Position numbers and translations under genes: made by a program. 64,000 bases of DNA from Sorex araneus. Taxonomy: Eukaryota > Chordata > Mammalia > Eulipotyphla > Soricidae. Below the pieces are notes generated by a model. It was not told the origin of the DNA and did no database searches. It saw only the letters and a program-made list of their open reading frames with translations. The stretch covers positions 109,202,035 through 109,266,034 of the forward strand of contig NC_073305.1 of assembly GCF_027595985.1 (NCBI RefSeq). Direction: 5' to 3'. Below, piece by piece: positions 36,497 through 49,423 of the stretch. Numbering within the stretch: position 1 is the stretch's first letter; each line of letters begins with the position of its first letter.

Positions 36497-39321
36497 ACAA
36501 AAAAATCCAAATATTGGATGCTGTAAACAAAATTCACAAACTGTTCCCTCCAGTACTGATTTACACGTCAGATTTTAGTCTGTTCTCCATCAACTCCTTT
36601 TCTACCTGTGACACAGCCTTAAGTCAAAGTATTCCGAAAGTGCCCCAAATGCAGCTTGCTTATTTAGGAGGTCTCAAAGCAGGCAATGGTTGTGGAGGCT
36701 GGAGACAGCCAGCGGAGCCTCCTCCATTCTGCAAAGCTTTGCGGCAAATCTCACCAAATTACCTTGACATCTTCCAACTTTGTACTTTAACCATGGACTT
36801 TGTTAGCAAGCCATTATTACAAAATATTACAGAGATTCTTTCTTAGCACTTAAAAGGCTATGCTATAAGAAATCTTAAAGATCATATTCAAATAGGTGCT
36901 ATATATGAAATTATTTATTTATTTTTCGCTTTTTGGTTTCATCTAACACGTTTCTTCTTCAAATAACAAAAAAAGCTTATTTTGAACTGTTGCCGACAGC
37001 TTTCAATATAATACATTTCACTTACAAAATAGTTCACAATATTTATTTGATAAGCATTGTTTTAAAAACTTTTATGCACAGTAAAGCAACCAATGACAAG
37101 CAAACAGAAAAGGGTGGCAAAAACAACATATTCACTTTCATTTCCTCCTAGTCTTGGCTTACAGATAGTCTTCCATCCTTTAATTTTATTTTTTTGAATC
37201 ATATTAAAACAGTTCAACCATTACCAAAGTAAGCAGATACTTGATCCTATTTCTGGAAAGGTAAAGTCCATCTTGATGTAGGAATATCTTGAGGCAACTA
37301 GATTTACTGCAAATGAAGTAAACATTTTTTTCAAAGGGCACTGTCACAGGTCAAATGTTCTCTGACATGCCAGACTGGACAGGTGAGAGAGCCTCCAGAA
37401 GATAAAACTTCCTCCTGTTTTAAAGTATGGCACACTACACTAGGCCAGATAAACACAAAAGCAAGCAAATCACAGGCACTGATCAGGAGTTGAGAGCTGT
37501 ACTTTCTGAAATACTTTTTGATAACCTATACATACGGCTCTCTCTCCCAAGACATTCAAATTTTCAGCCACACATCCACAAATAGAGAATCTACTGTTTG
37601 TTCAGCTACATATGCACAAGACTATAGTACAAACAATAAAAATAAATTATATATTTAAAAGTAAATGCTAAAAGTTATATTGAGTATAGTCTGCCTATGT
37701 GAATGCCAAGAGCTGACACTTTCAACTATACTCCCAACCCTGGAGTTCGAAAGGGAAAAAAAAATACCTTAAGAAAATAAATGCAAGGTATATGTTCAAA
37801 TGATGCTTCTTCAAACAAAAATCTGTGTCATAAATTAACATCAGGTTGTTGCTATAGCAGAGCCAGATACATCCAGGTTCTTTTTGATATAGTGGACAAA
37901 TCATTTGTCAAGAGACTTAGAACAAGTAAGAAAGCTGATCACCAGCTTCCCAGTGTTCCCAAGTATTCCCACTTTCATACATCTTAGAAAACTTTCAAAA
38001 AGGTACACTGGTAGAGCTCTGGTTTCTGACAGTGAATTATAAGATCTAATTTGAGAATGGAATATTATTTCCTGGCAATCCACAAGTAGTTTTTCAAACC
38101 TAGGGTTGGAGTGAGGGAGGCTAAGCCAACAAGGGAGAAAGAATTCTTTAGGAAACAGTGAGTGGCAGTGCAGTAGCTGTTACAGCACAGAAGAATTCAC
38201 AGGGAAGCTGCTACAGCAAACCCATCAAGTTCCTATTAAGGCTTCAAAGAAAGGTGCCCCAAATGCAGTTCAGATGGATTAACCCAGCAATGAGCAACTG
38301 AATGATACCCAGACAGACAAACAAAATCATACTGTGAATAGGATGATGCTATTATCTTCCACAATCCCTCTTTAACTGGTAAAAAAATTTTGGTAGGTTC
38401 TTAAGAGGAATAATCATAGTAAGCAGTCATCCACTGGGACTGGCTGATTGATGTGGCTGTTTCACAATACAAAGGGAAGGCTTCTGTGTTTTATTTTTAT
38501 TCTAAACAAAATGCATTTTCAGAGACCAGTGTCTATGCAAATTAAGAGCTGGGGGAAGGAACGGTTTTATGACTGGCTTTCAGTTATTTCATTAACTGAA
38601 ATAATAATGTGTGTTCATTCACAAGATAACTGGTCTCTTGGGAAAGAGAAAATAAAGTCGAAGTCCATTCAATGCAAAGTGATTGAATTTAAAGTACAGT
38701 ACTAAATATTTAAATGCAGTGTGACAACCAGATTAAAGATTCCTCATATTGGCATAAATTTATAAAATTTTATATATAATATACATCTCATATAAATTTT
38801 AAGTAATTGTGCAAATACTCTTTAAAAAGGATTTCACATTTACTAAATTCTAGTGGTCCTAGAATGCAGAACGCATTCATTAAAAACTTCATTTAAATAA
38901 TAAGTAGTGTTCAGATCACCAGAAATTCTTTTTAGCAGTCAGGGATTTAAATAGATTGTTACTGCTCCAAGATCCACTGGATTATATACCATGGAAGCAT
39001 GCAAGTATTACAAGAAATAAAAGGGTTCAAACTACCAAAATGGCAGTTCAGTAAAAAAAGAGTGCTCTGCCAAATAGTCTCTGATTTGTAAAATTCTATG
39101 GCTCACAAAAAAGGAAAATAAAAACACTCACTAAAAAATGTATAATCTCTGTCTTCCTATCAAATATATTATTTGTTTTCCTCTTCCATTTAATTTTTGG
39201 ATGTGGTTTTAATTATCACTGCAATATGCCCAAGTTGTATGTCATCCTGTTGAAAACATAAAAACATATAATATTTAAACAATTTCTATTTGCTACATTA
39301 TTCTAGACCATAGTAAGTTCA

Positions 39322-39412
39322 TTGTATATATACACATACATGCGTATATGTATATATTTGTGATATGTCATATGCACATAATACACACCCACATATACAC
39401 ATGTACCTATGG
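39322..39412. repeat. Degenerate (TA/CA)n tract in the TENT5A 3' UTR
   Basis: Alternating purine-pyrimidine sequence (TATATATACACATACATGCG and so on) of about 90 bp. Confidence 0.75.
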
Positions 39413-39946
39413 TAATCACACCAACATGTTTACTTTACACACGTTTGCTGAAAAAAAAATAGGGTATTTCCTCCACAATTCACAAGCTTATATCATTTTA
39501 TTTTCTTCTTCTAAAGTCCCTGATAAATAAGTCATTAAACCATAAAATTTTCCCATTTCAAATTTTCAGAAGGCAACAGGCACTTTGATGTACATGAACT
39601 GGTGTGTAACAAATATAGTAACTCTTTATATTCTATTATCTCTTCTACAGGGGTATTTTCATCTGTTAAATCTTTGGTCCTTGAGCATACTTTGCTACAG
39701 CTGTTTTTGTTTGCATTTTCAAATTTTAAAAATGCGAACTACGCATGCAGCTGGAAATAATAGATTGGGTCATCTTAAGTTCTGCTATTTGTTTTGAGAA
39801 CTGCATCAACCTACTACTGTTTGTTCAGAGCAAGCTGTTTCTGTTAACACAACAATAGGTCCACAAAAAGCACTTGCTACAAGCCTCAGAGAGTAACCCC
39901 AAAGTTGGTGTTTCTGTTCTTATTTTATGGTTACTATCTGAACCTG

Positions 39947-39986
39947 AAGTTTGTCTTCTTTCATGCCCTATCAAGTACACTGTACT
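39947..39986 (-). repeat. 40-nt copy of TENT5A exon 3 sequence inside its 3' UTR
   Basis: This segment aligns without gaps to coding positions 40607-40646 at an offset of exactly 660 bp. I count 35 identities of 40, and the five differences are all transitions. In the coding frame the copy reads STVYLIGHERRQT where the CDS has [14 protein letters not shown] stop lies just upstream in that frame, so it is not part of the protein. Confidence 0.8.
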
Positions 39987-40409
39987 TGACAACTAAGTGG
40001 GCATTTCTTCCTCTGTCTTTTCCTTTTGTGAAATCCATCTTACAAGAAACTCTTCACTCTTCTCCCCTATGGCAAGCTATGGGAGCAGGTACTGCAAACC
40101 CATATTGTCATCGAGCATTATTCCCCATAATATTTTAGGAGAGCCTGGCTGTTTTAATGACAGGTCTCTTGTTTGAGGACAGAATTTAAGTTGGGCAGAA
40201 TTAGATGGGAAAGTTGTTGTGGGAGCCACAAGTATCATTTTGTGGTCATAATTCAGTACCTATGAAGCGATACAGAATCTTTACCAAGATTAAAACCAGG
40301 AGCAGATGATCATCATTGCACAAAACTCATTCCTAAGCCTTTTTCTTTTCTTTTTTGGTCCCCCATATTGTCTGGAATGACTTCCCCACAGGACATTTTT
40401 AAATAATTC

Positions 40410-42828
<2,419 letters not shown>

Positions 42829-42868
42829 GAAGGGGCCGCCAAGCGACGACACCTGGTCTTGGTCAGTC
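42829..42868 (-). other. TENT5A: TENT5A 5' UTR part of exon 2
   Basis: The acceptor is a long T-run followed by TATACATGTTCTAG, with AG at 42870-42869. The exon begins GACTGACCAAGACC, 40 nt before the ATG. There is no in-frame stop between the acceptor and the ATG. Confidence 0.75.
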
Positions 42869-43130
42869 CTAGAACATGTATAAAAAAAAAAAAAGAAGAG
42901 AAAGTGGGAAGGGGGGGTTGAGAACGTACGCCCAAGCCTCAAGCCCTCCGAGGAAGAAGCGCGCCCACACCCCGCGAGCCCCCAGATCGGGGTTTCCTCC
43001 CGGAGATTCCTACCCCGCCGCCCCGCACCCGCGCTCCCCAGCCGCGCGCCGCGCCCCTCAAGAGCAGCCCCGCACCAAAAGTATCTCTGATGCATCTGGA
43101 AAGCGCAAGCGGGAGAGCCGTCTGTGTCAC

Positions 43131-43404
43131 CTGAAGGCGGCCGCCCCTTCGAGGAGCGCAGCGAGCGCGGCACGGCGAGGCGGCCCAGCTACACCGTCGG
43201 GAGCGGCGAGTGGCGCACCCCGCACAGCGGCGAGCAACTGGGCTCCTCGCTCAGACCCCTGGCCGCTGGCGCAGGCTACTCCCGCCCCTCACCCCCGCCC
43301 ACGCCGCCGCCGCCTCAGCTGCGGTGGTCTCGGGAGGTGGCGGCTCCAGCTGCTGAGGCCGCCGCTGCGCACGCTCTGGTCTCTGGAGCTTTAGCAGTTG
43401 TGCT
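43131..43404 (-). other. TENT5A: Predicted TENT5A noncoding exon 1
   Basis: The start is placed about 30 bp after the TATA box, at an A in CCCCCAGCAC (43404). The best donor is CCTTCAG|GTGACA at 43131/43130. A second candidate is GGCGGGG|GTGAGG at 43293/43292. Exact ends need transcript data. Confidence 0.45.
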
Positions 43405-43427
43405 GGGGGAAATGTCTTCAGTACTTT

Positions 43428-43434
43428 TTTTATA
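43428..43434 (-). promoter_or_regulatory. TENT5A TATA box
   Basis: TATAAAA, within GGCCCGGTATAAAAAAAGTAC on the minus strand, lies inside the CpG island about 600 bp upstream of the ATG. A pyrimidine-A initiator (CCCCCAGCA) follows 30 bp downstream. Confidence 0.75.
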
Positions 43435-43448
43435 CCGGGCCTCTCCGC

Positions 43449-43497
43449 GCTTCCGGGGCCCCGGCGCGGCGGGCTGGCCACACCCCCTCATTTGCAT
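43449..43497 (-). promoter_or_regulatory. Proximal promoter block: ETS-like, KLF/CACCC and octamer motifs
   Basis: Upstream of the TATA box on the minus strand are CCGGAAGC (43456-43449, ETS type), GGGGGTGTGG (CACCC/KLF type, about 43487-43478) and a perfect octamer ATGCAAAT (43497-43490). Their occupancy is inference. Confidence 0.6.
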
Positions 43498-44239
43498 GGG
43501 GGCGCTGAACCGGCTCCGCCCCCTCCGGGCCGAGCCCTGGCGGCGCTGGGCGATGCGCCGGGTGAGCCGCGGACCTAAGGTGCGCGGACCGGAGACGGGG
43601 CCCGGGGCGGGTGTGAGTGTGAAGCTGTGCGTGCGTGCGCTCGCCTCTACGCGTGTGCTCACAGATTATTTCACTCACGTCTAATCCTCTCCGCCCAAAC
43701 GCCTCTCGTCTTTTTATTCCTTGGTGACGAAAAGCCACGGAAAAGGGCTCCAGAGTCCCAAGTGACCCTCCCAAACGGATCACGACTCAAACCGCGCTAC
43801 GGGCGCAACTTCCCCCCCCACCCCTTCCGTGAGCCTCCCCAGAGCCCTCAGGAGCCTCGGCGACTCCGTCAACTTTCATCTTAGACCTCTGGAAGCTCTT
43901 CACGATTTTTCAGCCTGGTCTTCCGAGGGAAACCAAAGCGCTCACGGGTGCGCGGAAGTCAGGGTCCGTGCTTTCGTGACGCTTTGCGGAGCTCGGGGTT
44001 TCGATTCCCGAAACCTCAGGAAGCGCCTGGAAAGCGCCTGATCCGCCTGTCCGGGCGTGGGGCGGAGCCTCGGGCGAGGGGCGGGGTCTCGGGGGCGGGG
44101 TCTCGGCGGGCGCTAGACCGCGGGCGCACTGGCTGTTCCCGGCTACCGGCGGCGCGGCGGGAGCCGGCGGGGGGGGGGGCGGGGCGTTGCCGAGCCGCTC
44201 GGACGTCCCTCGGGCCGGACTGTCCTAGCGGTTCGGCGT

Positions 44240-44244
44240 CCAAT
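44240..44244 (+). promoter_or_regulatory. CCAAT box in upstream GC-box cluster
   Basis: GCGTCCAATAGCC lies among Sp1-type boxes about 800 bp upstream of the predicted TENT5A start. It could serve an alternative or divergent promoter. Confidence 0.35.
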
Positions 44245-44882
44245 AGCCGAAGACGGGGCGGGCCGGTGTCCGGCAAAGGCGGGGGTGGCTGCTCGGCGGG
44301 TCCGCGAGCCGCTAGGCGGGGTTGGAGGCTCTGCGGCGGATTCGCCGACGGAACCCCGAAGGCGGCGAGGCGCGTTCGTCACACCGCGCTCCACGCTGGG
44401 CTTTTCCTAGAGAATACAGATGTCAGTGTGAGAGGACCCGGTGTCTCAGGAAACCGAAAGTCCCGTGTAAGAGATAAGCGAGTTTCCCGCCACTTCGGCG
44501 GCTTCCCCAGAGCCAAAGGCCTGTCGGGCTTCTTCCGTCACGTCCCGGCGCTCACAACGCCGACTTTGCTAGAAAGTTCTCCCTCAGCCCTCACCCGCTT
44601 AAGCGGACTCTCTCTTCCGTCACTCACATCTTCTTTCCAAACGGACTCTCAGTAACTTTCCAGGGCGCGAGGCTGCGACCGAAGGAGGTGGGGGCATTGG
44701 GTGCGGCTGCGCAACTCCAGACCCCATTTTCAGAGCGCATGCCACCCTGCCCGGCCCCGATCCGAGGGCGCCCCAGCCTCGAGACGAAGCTTCGCGCGTG
44801 GGTCTGGTGGGGAAAGGGGCCTTGGCGTTGGACTGACCGACAGGAACGCGTCACGGGTGCCGCGGCCAGCTGCGTGACAACG

Positions 44883-44896
44883 CCGCCCCCTGCCGG
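44883..44896 (-). promoter_or_regulatory. CTCF-like motif at the CpG island edge
   Basis: The minus strand reads CCGGCAGGGGGCGG, fitting the CTCF core CCASYAGRKGGCRS at 13 of 14 positions by eye. Confidence 0.5.
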
Positions 44897-45300
44897 AGCC
44901 TTGAGGAGCGACGTCCCGTAGATCAGAGCGCTGGACCTGGAAGATCAGCTTCTGGCCCCAGCACTTTGTGCTCCCTAGGAACCTGTGCAGAGTCGGGGTA
45001 GAGGGTGGAGGTTGGAGGGCGGGTTGAACCGCACCATTCTCATAGGGACAGCTCCTTCCAGCAAGCGTGAAAACAAGCCGAGTGAGAACGTGTTTGTTCA
45101 CACGTGTGTTATGAGAGAATTGTGATCCTTCTAAACAGGAGGACCTAGGAGAGACCAAAGGAGAGGTGCTGTGTGGGCTGGTGCTTGGGAAGTGGAGTTC
45201 CCTTACTAGTTGAGGAAGATGGAAAGGCCTTTCCCACAAAGGGAAGAATGCTGTAGAATCCGAGGACTCTTGTGAAAGGATGTGTAGAAAACCTTGGTTA

Positions 45301-45508
45301 AAAAAAAGAAGTGGGTGGGGGGCTGGAGTGATAGCACAGCGGGTAGGGCGTTTGCCTTGCACGTGGCCGACCCGGGTTCTAATCCCAGCATCCCATATGG
45401 TCCCCTGAGCACCGCCAGGGGTAATTCCTGAGTGAAGAGCCAGGAGTAACCCCTGTGCATCGCCGGGTGTGACCCAAAAACCAAAAAAAAAAAAAAAAAG
45501 AAGTGGGT
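45301..45508 (+). mobile_element. Young SOR-type SINE with target-site duplications
   Basis: The element (45317-45492) is flanked by AAAAAAAGAAGTGGGT at 45301-45316 and 45493-45508. It keeps CpGs in the head (GCACAGCGGGTAGGGCG, GGCCGACCCGGGTTCTAATC), has GGAGTAACCCCTGTGCATCG and CCGGGTGTGACCC, and ends in a long A tail. It is the best-preserved copy in the window. Confidence 0.95.
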
Positions 45509-45933
45509 CTGGATTTTTGCTTAGGACTTGTAGTACTTGACTGGCACGTGTGAGATCCGGGTTTGATCCTTAGTACCATTGGAGAAGTGGAGGAGGGAGT
45601 GAAAGGAGGAGAAAGAAACAAAAGTGGTAAGACAGTTTGGGTGAGATTTGTGGGCATCCCAAAAATGTTTTGAAGACCTCTGGATTTTACCGTTTAGGTT
45701 TTAACACACAAGCCCCTCTTTAGCTTTTAGAAATTCATAAGACATATTCTGTGTTAGGGATTTTAAACAGGATTTGAAATGCAAGGAAGCTTGCTTTCCA
45801 GGTTTCATTACTAACTTATGTGCTATTTAGCTGTTTCCAGCAATAGAACATCTAGTTTCTTATTAGTACCTTCTTGTTTGAAGGTAAGATAAATACAAAC
45901 CAAAATATTCTAAGGAAAATAGAAAACCCATTA
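45509..45933. other. Intergenic sequence with a SINE-head remnant
   Basis: TGAGATCCGGGTTTGATCCTTAGTACC near 45550-45577 resembles a SINE B-box region. Nothing else was recognised. Confidence 0.45.
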
Positions 45934-46131
45934 AAATATATCTTCTAGGGGCCAGAGTATGAACAATGAGTAGGGTGCTTGCCTTGCATGTGGCAGAACT
46001 GTTTCAGTCGACCCAGTTCGATTCTTATCATCCCATATGGTTCCAGGAATGAACAATTAGTTCCAGAGCCAGGAGTAACCCCTGAGCAGCGTCAGGTTTT
46101 CTTCCCCCAAAAACCCTAAATATGTCTTCTA
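45934..46131 (+). mobile_element. SOR-type SINE with target-site duplications
   Basis: The copy (45948-46117) is flanked by AAATATATCTTCTA (45934-45947) and AAATATGTCTTCTA (46118-46131), with one mismatch. Head GGGGCCAGAGTATGAAC, CAGTTCGATTCTTATC, CATATGGTTCC and GAGCCAGGAGTAACCCC. Confidence 0.85.
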
Positions 46132-47157
46132 AAGATCCGTTTGAATTTCACCCTTAATATAAAGCTAAAGGGATAGACCTTATATTAAACATCATTCAGA
46201 ATGAAGCAATCACAAAACTAATAAAGGCTTACCCTCATTGTCATGATCTTGTACTTTTAACCATTTAAAAGAGGTTGTTTTTAAAAAAAAAAAATTAAAA
46301 ATCCGGTGAGCATTTTTTTCTTCGTGTAAGCCTAAAAAAATTGTTGTGTGGTGCAAAAAGCCTGCATTTGAGCAAGTTGCCTCTGTGATTGTGATACAAT
46401 GCTCCAGCAAACTTTGTAAGTACCACAGTCATTGGAGTCCATTATCCAGTTGGTGACCTTTTCCCAAATAAAACCTCCTGTATTAACCCAAGCTTTTCTA
46501 ACTAACTCTTTTAAGAGTGGACAATATAGAGAAAAGGAAGTTGAGCAGAAGTCTGGTGTCAGGGGGTCTGTTATACTTCAGATCTGGGCTGAGAAGCTTA
46601 CTGGAATTGCCAGGGTTTTGTGCCTAAAGCTTAACCATTTAATGAGGCATTCCCAGTTTTCCAAGTAGTTTTTATAAGCTGTACCCTACCACCTCCTTGG
46701 TAGGAATATTTGGTATATATTTCTTCTGGTAGCGCCTTGGTGGTAGAGTTGAGTGGATGTCTTCATACTTACAGTTAGACACATATTCTTGAATTAAACT
46801 GGTGTCCATTTTCCCCTGTATTCAATGGGAGAAAGTATTTATATGGGAAACAGACAGGGAGTATATTTCACCTTAAGTGAAGTGGCAAATTATGCATTTG
46901 CAACAATTTTTAGAAACCAAAAAATTATTAAATGAGAAATTCCTTACTTTCCAAGTATATTTACAAAGCTAACGATTGCCAACATATTTACTCATATTAG
47001 CTAAGAGTTGCTCTCTGTGTTTTTTTAAAGGCTTTAGCCTCTGACCTATTTCGTTTACTTACCTCTATTTAAAAAGAACAAAGATCTGTGACAATGAAAT
47101 GATGACTCTTTATCTGAAGTTTTTAAAGCATAACATTTTTGAGAAAAGAAGGATCAG
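46132..47157. other. AT-rich intergenic sequence, nothing recognised
   Basis: No supportable feature. Confidence 0.6.
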
Positions 47158-47322
47158 AGATATTACAGGTACTTGCCTTTTGCTAGCTAACCTAGTTTTC
47201 TCCCCAACCCCCTCACCTGGTCCCCTCAGCACTGCCAGAGGTCACTCCTGACCATCTGAGCATAGAGCCAGAAGTAAGCTTTGAGTGTTGCAGGGTGTCC
47301 CCAACTTGGGAAAAAAAAACCT
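47158..47322 (+). mobile_element. Old SOR-type SINE
   Basis: CACCTGGTCCCCTCAGCACTGCCAGAGG, GAGCATAGAGCCAGAAGTAAGC and GCAGGGTGTCCCC, then A9. The head is decayed. Confidence 0.6.
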
Positions 47323-47689
47323 AAAACCTCAAAATGATTATAATTAGTTACTCTTAATTCACAAGTTAAATACAGTCAGTGTCCACTCTGGGCTCATCTA
47401 TATACCAACTTTGATTTTGAATGTGCAATCTTTTTTTAACACACCATCCTGAGTCCCCTTTTTTAGAAAAAAATCCCTTTACTTTCTGGACTTTCATTTT
47501 TATTTTTCTCATTACATTCTCCTGACAATGAGTGTCCCCATACAATAAAATAATCAATATAGATAATAAGAAGCTAAGTTATTATTACAGCTGGAATGTA
47601 GCTTAGGGGTCAGGTTGTGCCTCTCATATATTTGACTGCTTCTAGGTCTCATCCTTAATGTGTTTTATCCTGAATATCTGTTAAGGGTT

Positions 47690-47915
47690 AGAGTGTTCAA
47701 AAAGGAAATGCCCTGCCGCAGAGGCAGGGTGGAGTGCTGGGAGATGGGGTGGGGGTGGTGGGAAGGATACTGGGATCATTGGTGGAGGAGAATGGGCACC
47801 GGTGGAGGGATGGGTAAACTATCACTGTATGACTGAAATGCAAACACAAAAGTTCATAAGTTTGTAACTGTTTCTCACAGTGATTTACTAATAAGAAAAA
47901 AAAAGAGAGTGTTCA
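47690..47915 (+). mobile_element. L1 3' end, strongly 5' truncated, with target-site duplications
   Basis: The element (about 47700-47905) is flanked by AGAGTGTTCA at 47690-47699 and 47906-47915. It has the G-rich polypurine tract, GAATGGGCACCGGTGGAGGGATGGG, TGTATGACTGAAATGCAAAC and TTTACTAATAAGAAAAAAAAA. Confidence 0.8.
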
Positions 47916-49285
47916 GTGATGTATAGTAGCCTAACTGAACTGAACGGCACTTCACAGATTGCTTCTCACACCAAACACATACGGAAAGTAGTTTGAGGTT
48001 TGGAGACTGCTACAAGCTCATTAAGCATCGATTTTACTGTTACTTTTTTGTCTCCTTCTAAACGCTTTTTTTAGAAGATGAAAAATAATTATAAAATTAT
48101 TTCCTCAAGCTTCCATCTAATAGGATAGAAGAGAAGAGCCCAATATATTGTTATTAGATAGGCCTAATACTCTCTTCCACAGCACTCTGGCTAATTTTCT
48201 AATTTTCCATATTTTAATTTGTATTTTTATTGATAGTCCTATTGAAATTCTTTATATTGATATTCACACACACTAGTATATTCCATTCTCATTCTATTTT
48301 AAATTCCACTTCCACAAATTATGGTCTTTGATCCTTTCTCTGAAAGTGATATGACCCCATGGAACCAAACTGCAACCAAAACAGAGCAATAACAGTGTGA
48401 AAAACTAAATCCCCATCTCCCTTGCTATTCATTGCTTTTGTTGGAAAAATCTCAGTAAAGCCACTGTGGAACAGGCTATTAAACATGGTCTCACAGTAGT
48501 CTACATTGCATAGTAAACTGAGGATGGTTTCACTGTCCAGTCACAATTAGGCAAGCAGCAACTCATAAAAGTACTTCCTGGAAATTTAAAACTTGGAAGT
48601 GGAGAAAATAAATTACATTATTTCTCATGTAAATGATGCTTGTAAAATAAATTCCCCCATTTCTTTACATAAATAAATGTTTATTCATGGGTTAGCTAAG
48701 CAGTAACTTATGGAATCATTTAACTGACAAGTTTGGTCATAATTTCTTGTCACTTGTATTAACAACAGGCAGTTTAGCTTGCTTATTATCTTAAAATTTT
48801 TAACCATTTTTATTTTATATCACTTAACCTTAAAATTTAGACATGGAGAAAGACTAAGTGATGAAAACTTCTTTATCAATAAATATAAACAAAATTTATA
48901 TAGGTAAATGTGGAAAAGTTAAAGTTAGACTTATTTGTTCTTTGTCATGGACCAGCACCCTCTCTCTTGAATATACTGTTTAATTTTTATAACTGTGTGA
49001 GTAGATTTAAATAATCACTAATAAATAATTAACTTTGAAGCAATCCTCTTAATTTTAAGGGATTTTTAAAGCATCAACACTTTTATTGTTGAGCATTTAA
49101 GTGTAAGTGTAATCTCCTATGTTGTTATTTTCTTTAGTGTTTTGGAGTAGATTATTATATAAAAATTCTGTTTAGTCAAATATCACTAAATTCATGAAAT
49201 TCTGTATGTAGGTAATATATAGAGAAGGGCACGTCATCCCTCTTGAAAACAAACTTGATATACATTAATTTAATAAAATTCTAAC
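47916..49285. other. AT-rich intergenic sequence, nothing recognised
   Basis: About 1.4 kb without a recognisable element. Confidence 0.6.
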
Positions 49286-49423
49286 CAGTATCTTTTTGTG
49301 CTACTATCAGTGCTGATTATGTCAGAAGTTCTTCCTGTTTTGACATCTGGGTCAAATGCTTGTGAAATGCTTGCTGTTTCGATCAGTTTTGCAAGTTCAT
49401 GGATTAGACTGTTTTCCTCACTT
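49286..49423 (-). other. Exon-like orphan ORF of unknown identity
   Basis: On the minus strand an acceptor-like ACTTTTTCAATGTCTCATCTGTTAG is followed by 138 bp of protein-like open frame (fragments: SEENSLIHELAKLIETASI, SQAFDPDVKTGRTSD, IISTDSSTKRYW). A possible donor CTG|GTTAGA follows. The length is a multiple of three and both ends are in the same phase. I do not recognise the protein. It may be a real exon, a remnant of a retrocopy or a chance ORF. Confidence 0.35.

Larger units (their letters stand above)
36470..40409 (-). other. TENT5A: TENT5A 3' UTR
   Basis: The segment lies between the TENT5A stop and the poly(A) signal. No full SOR SINE is visible, unlike the flanks. It contains repeated short words: GTGCCCCAAATGCAG on the plus strand at 36640-36654 and 38254-38268, and CTACTGTTTGTTCAG at 37591-37605 and 39814-39828. 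It also holds a 40-nt copy of coding sequence at 39947-39986. In transcript sense the first word's 36640 copy reads GGGGCACTTTC, containing a GCACTTT miR-17-family seed match. Regulation by these words is inference. Confidence 0.65.

Noticed and set aside
42876-43684. 172- and 186-codon plus-strand frames in the CpG island
   Set aside because: Arg/Ala/Pro-rich composition typical of GC-rich noncoding sequence; no family resemblance.
43948-44655. 235-codon plus-strand frame upstream of TENT5A
   Set aside because: Long but composed of Gly/Arg/Ala typical of CpG islands; no domain and no splice or start context. A transcript is possible but the protein is not supported.
44730-45362. 210-codon minus-strand frame upstream of TENT5A
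   Set aside because: It runs from the CpG island into unique sequence and a SINE; no recognisable protein.
45317-45492. Possible tRNA gene from the A- and B-box-like motifs
   Set aside because: These are the tRNA-derived promoter of the SOR SINE; the anticodon arm and acceptor pairing are not preserved.
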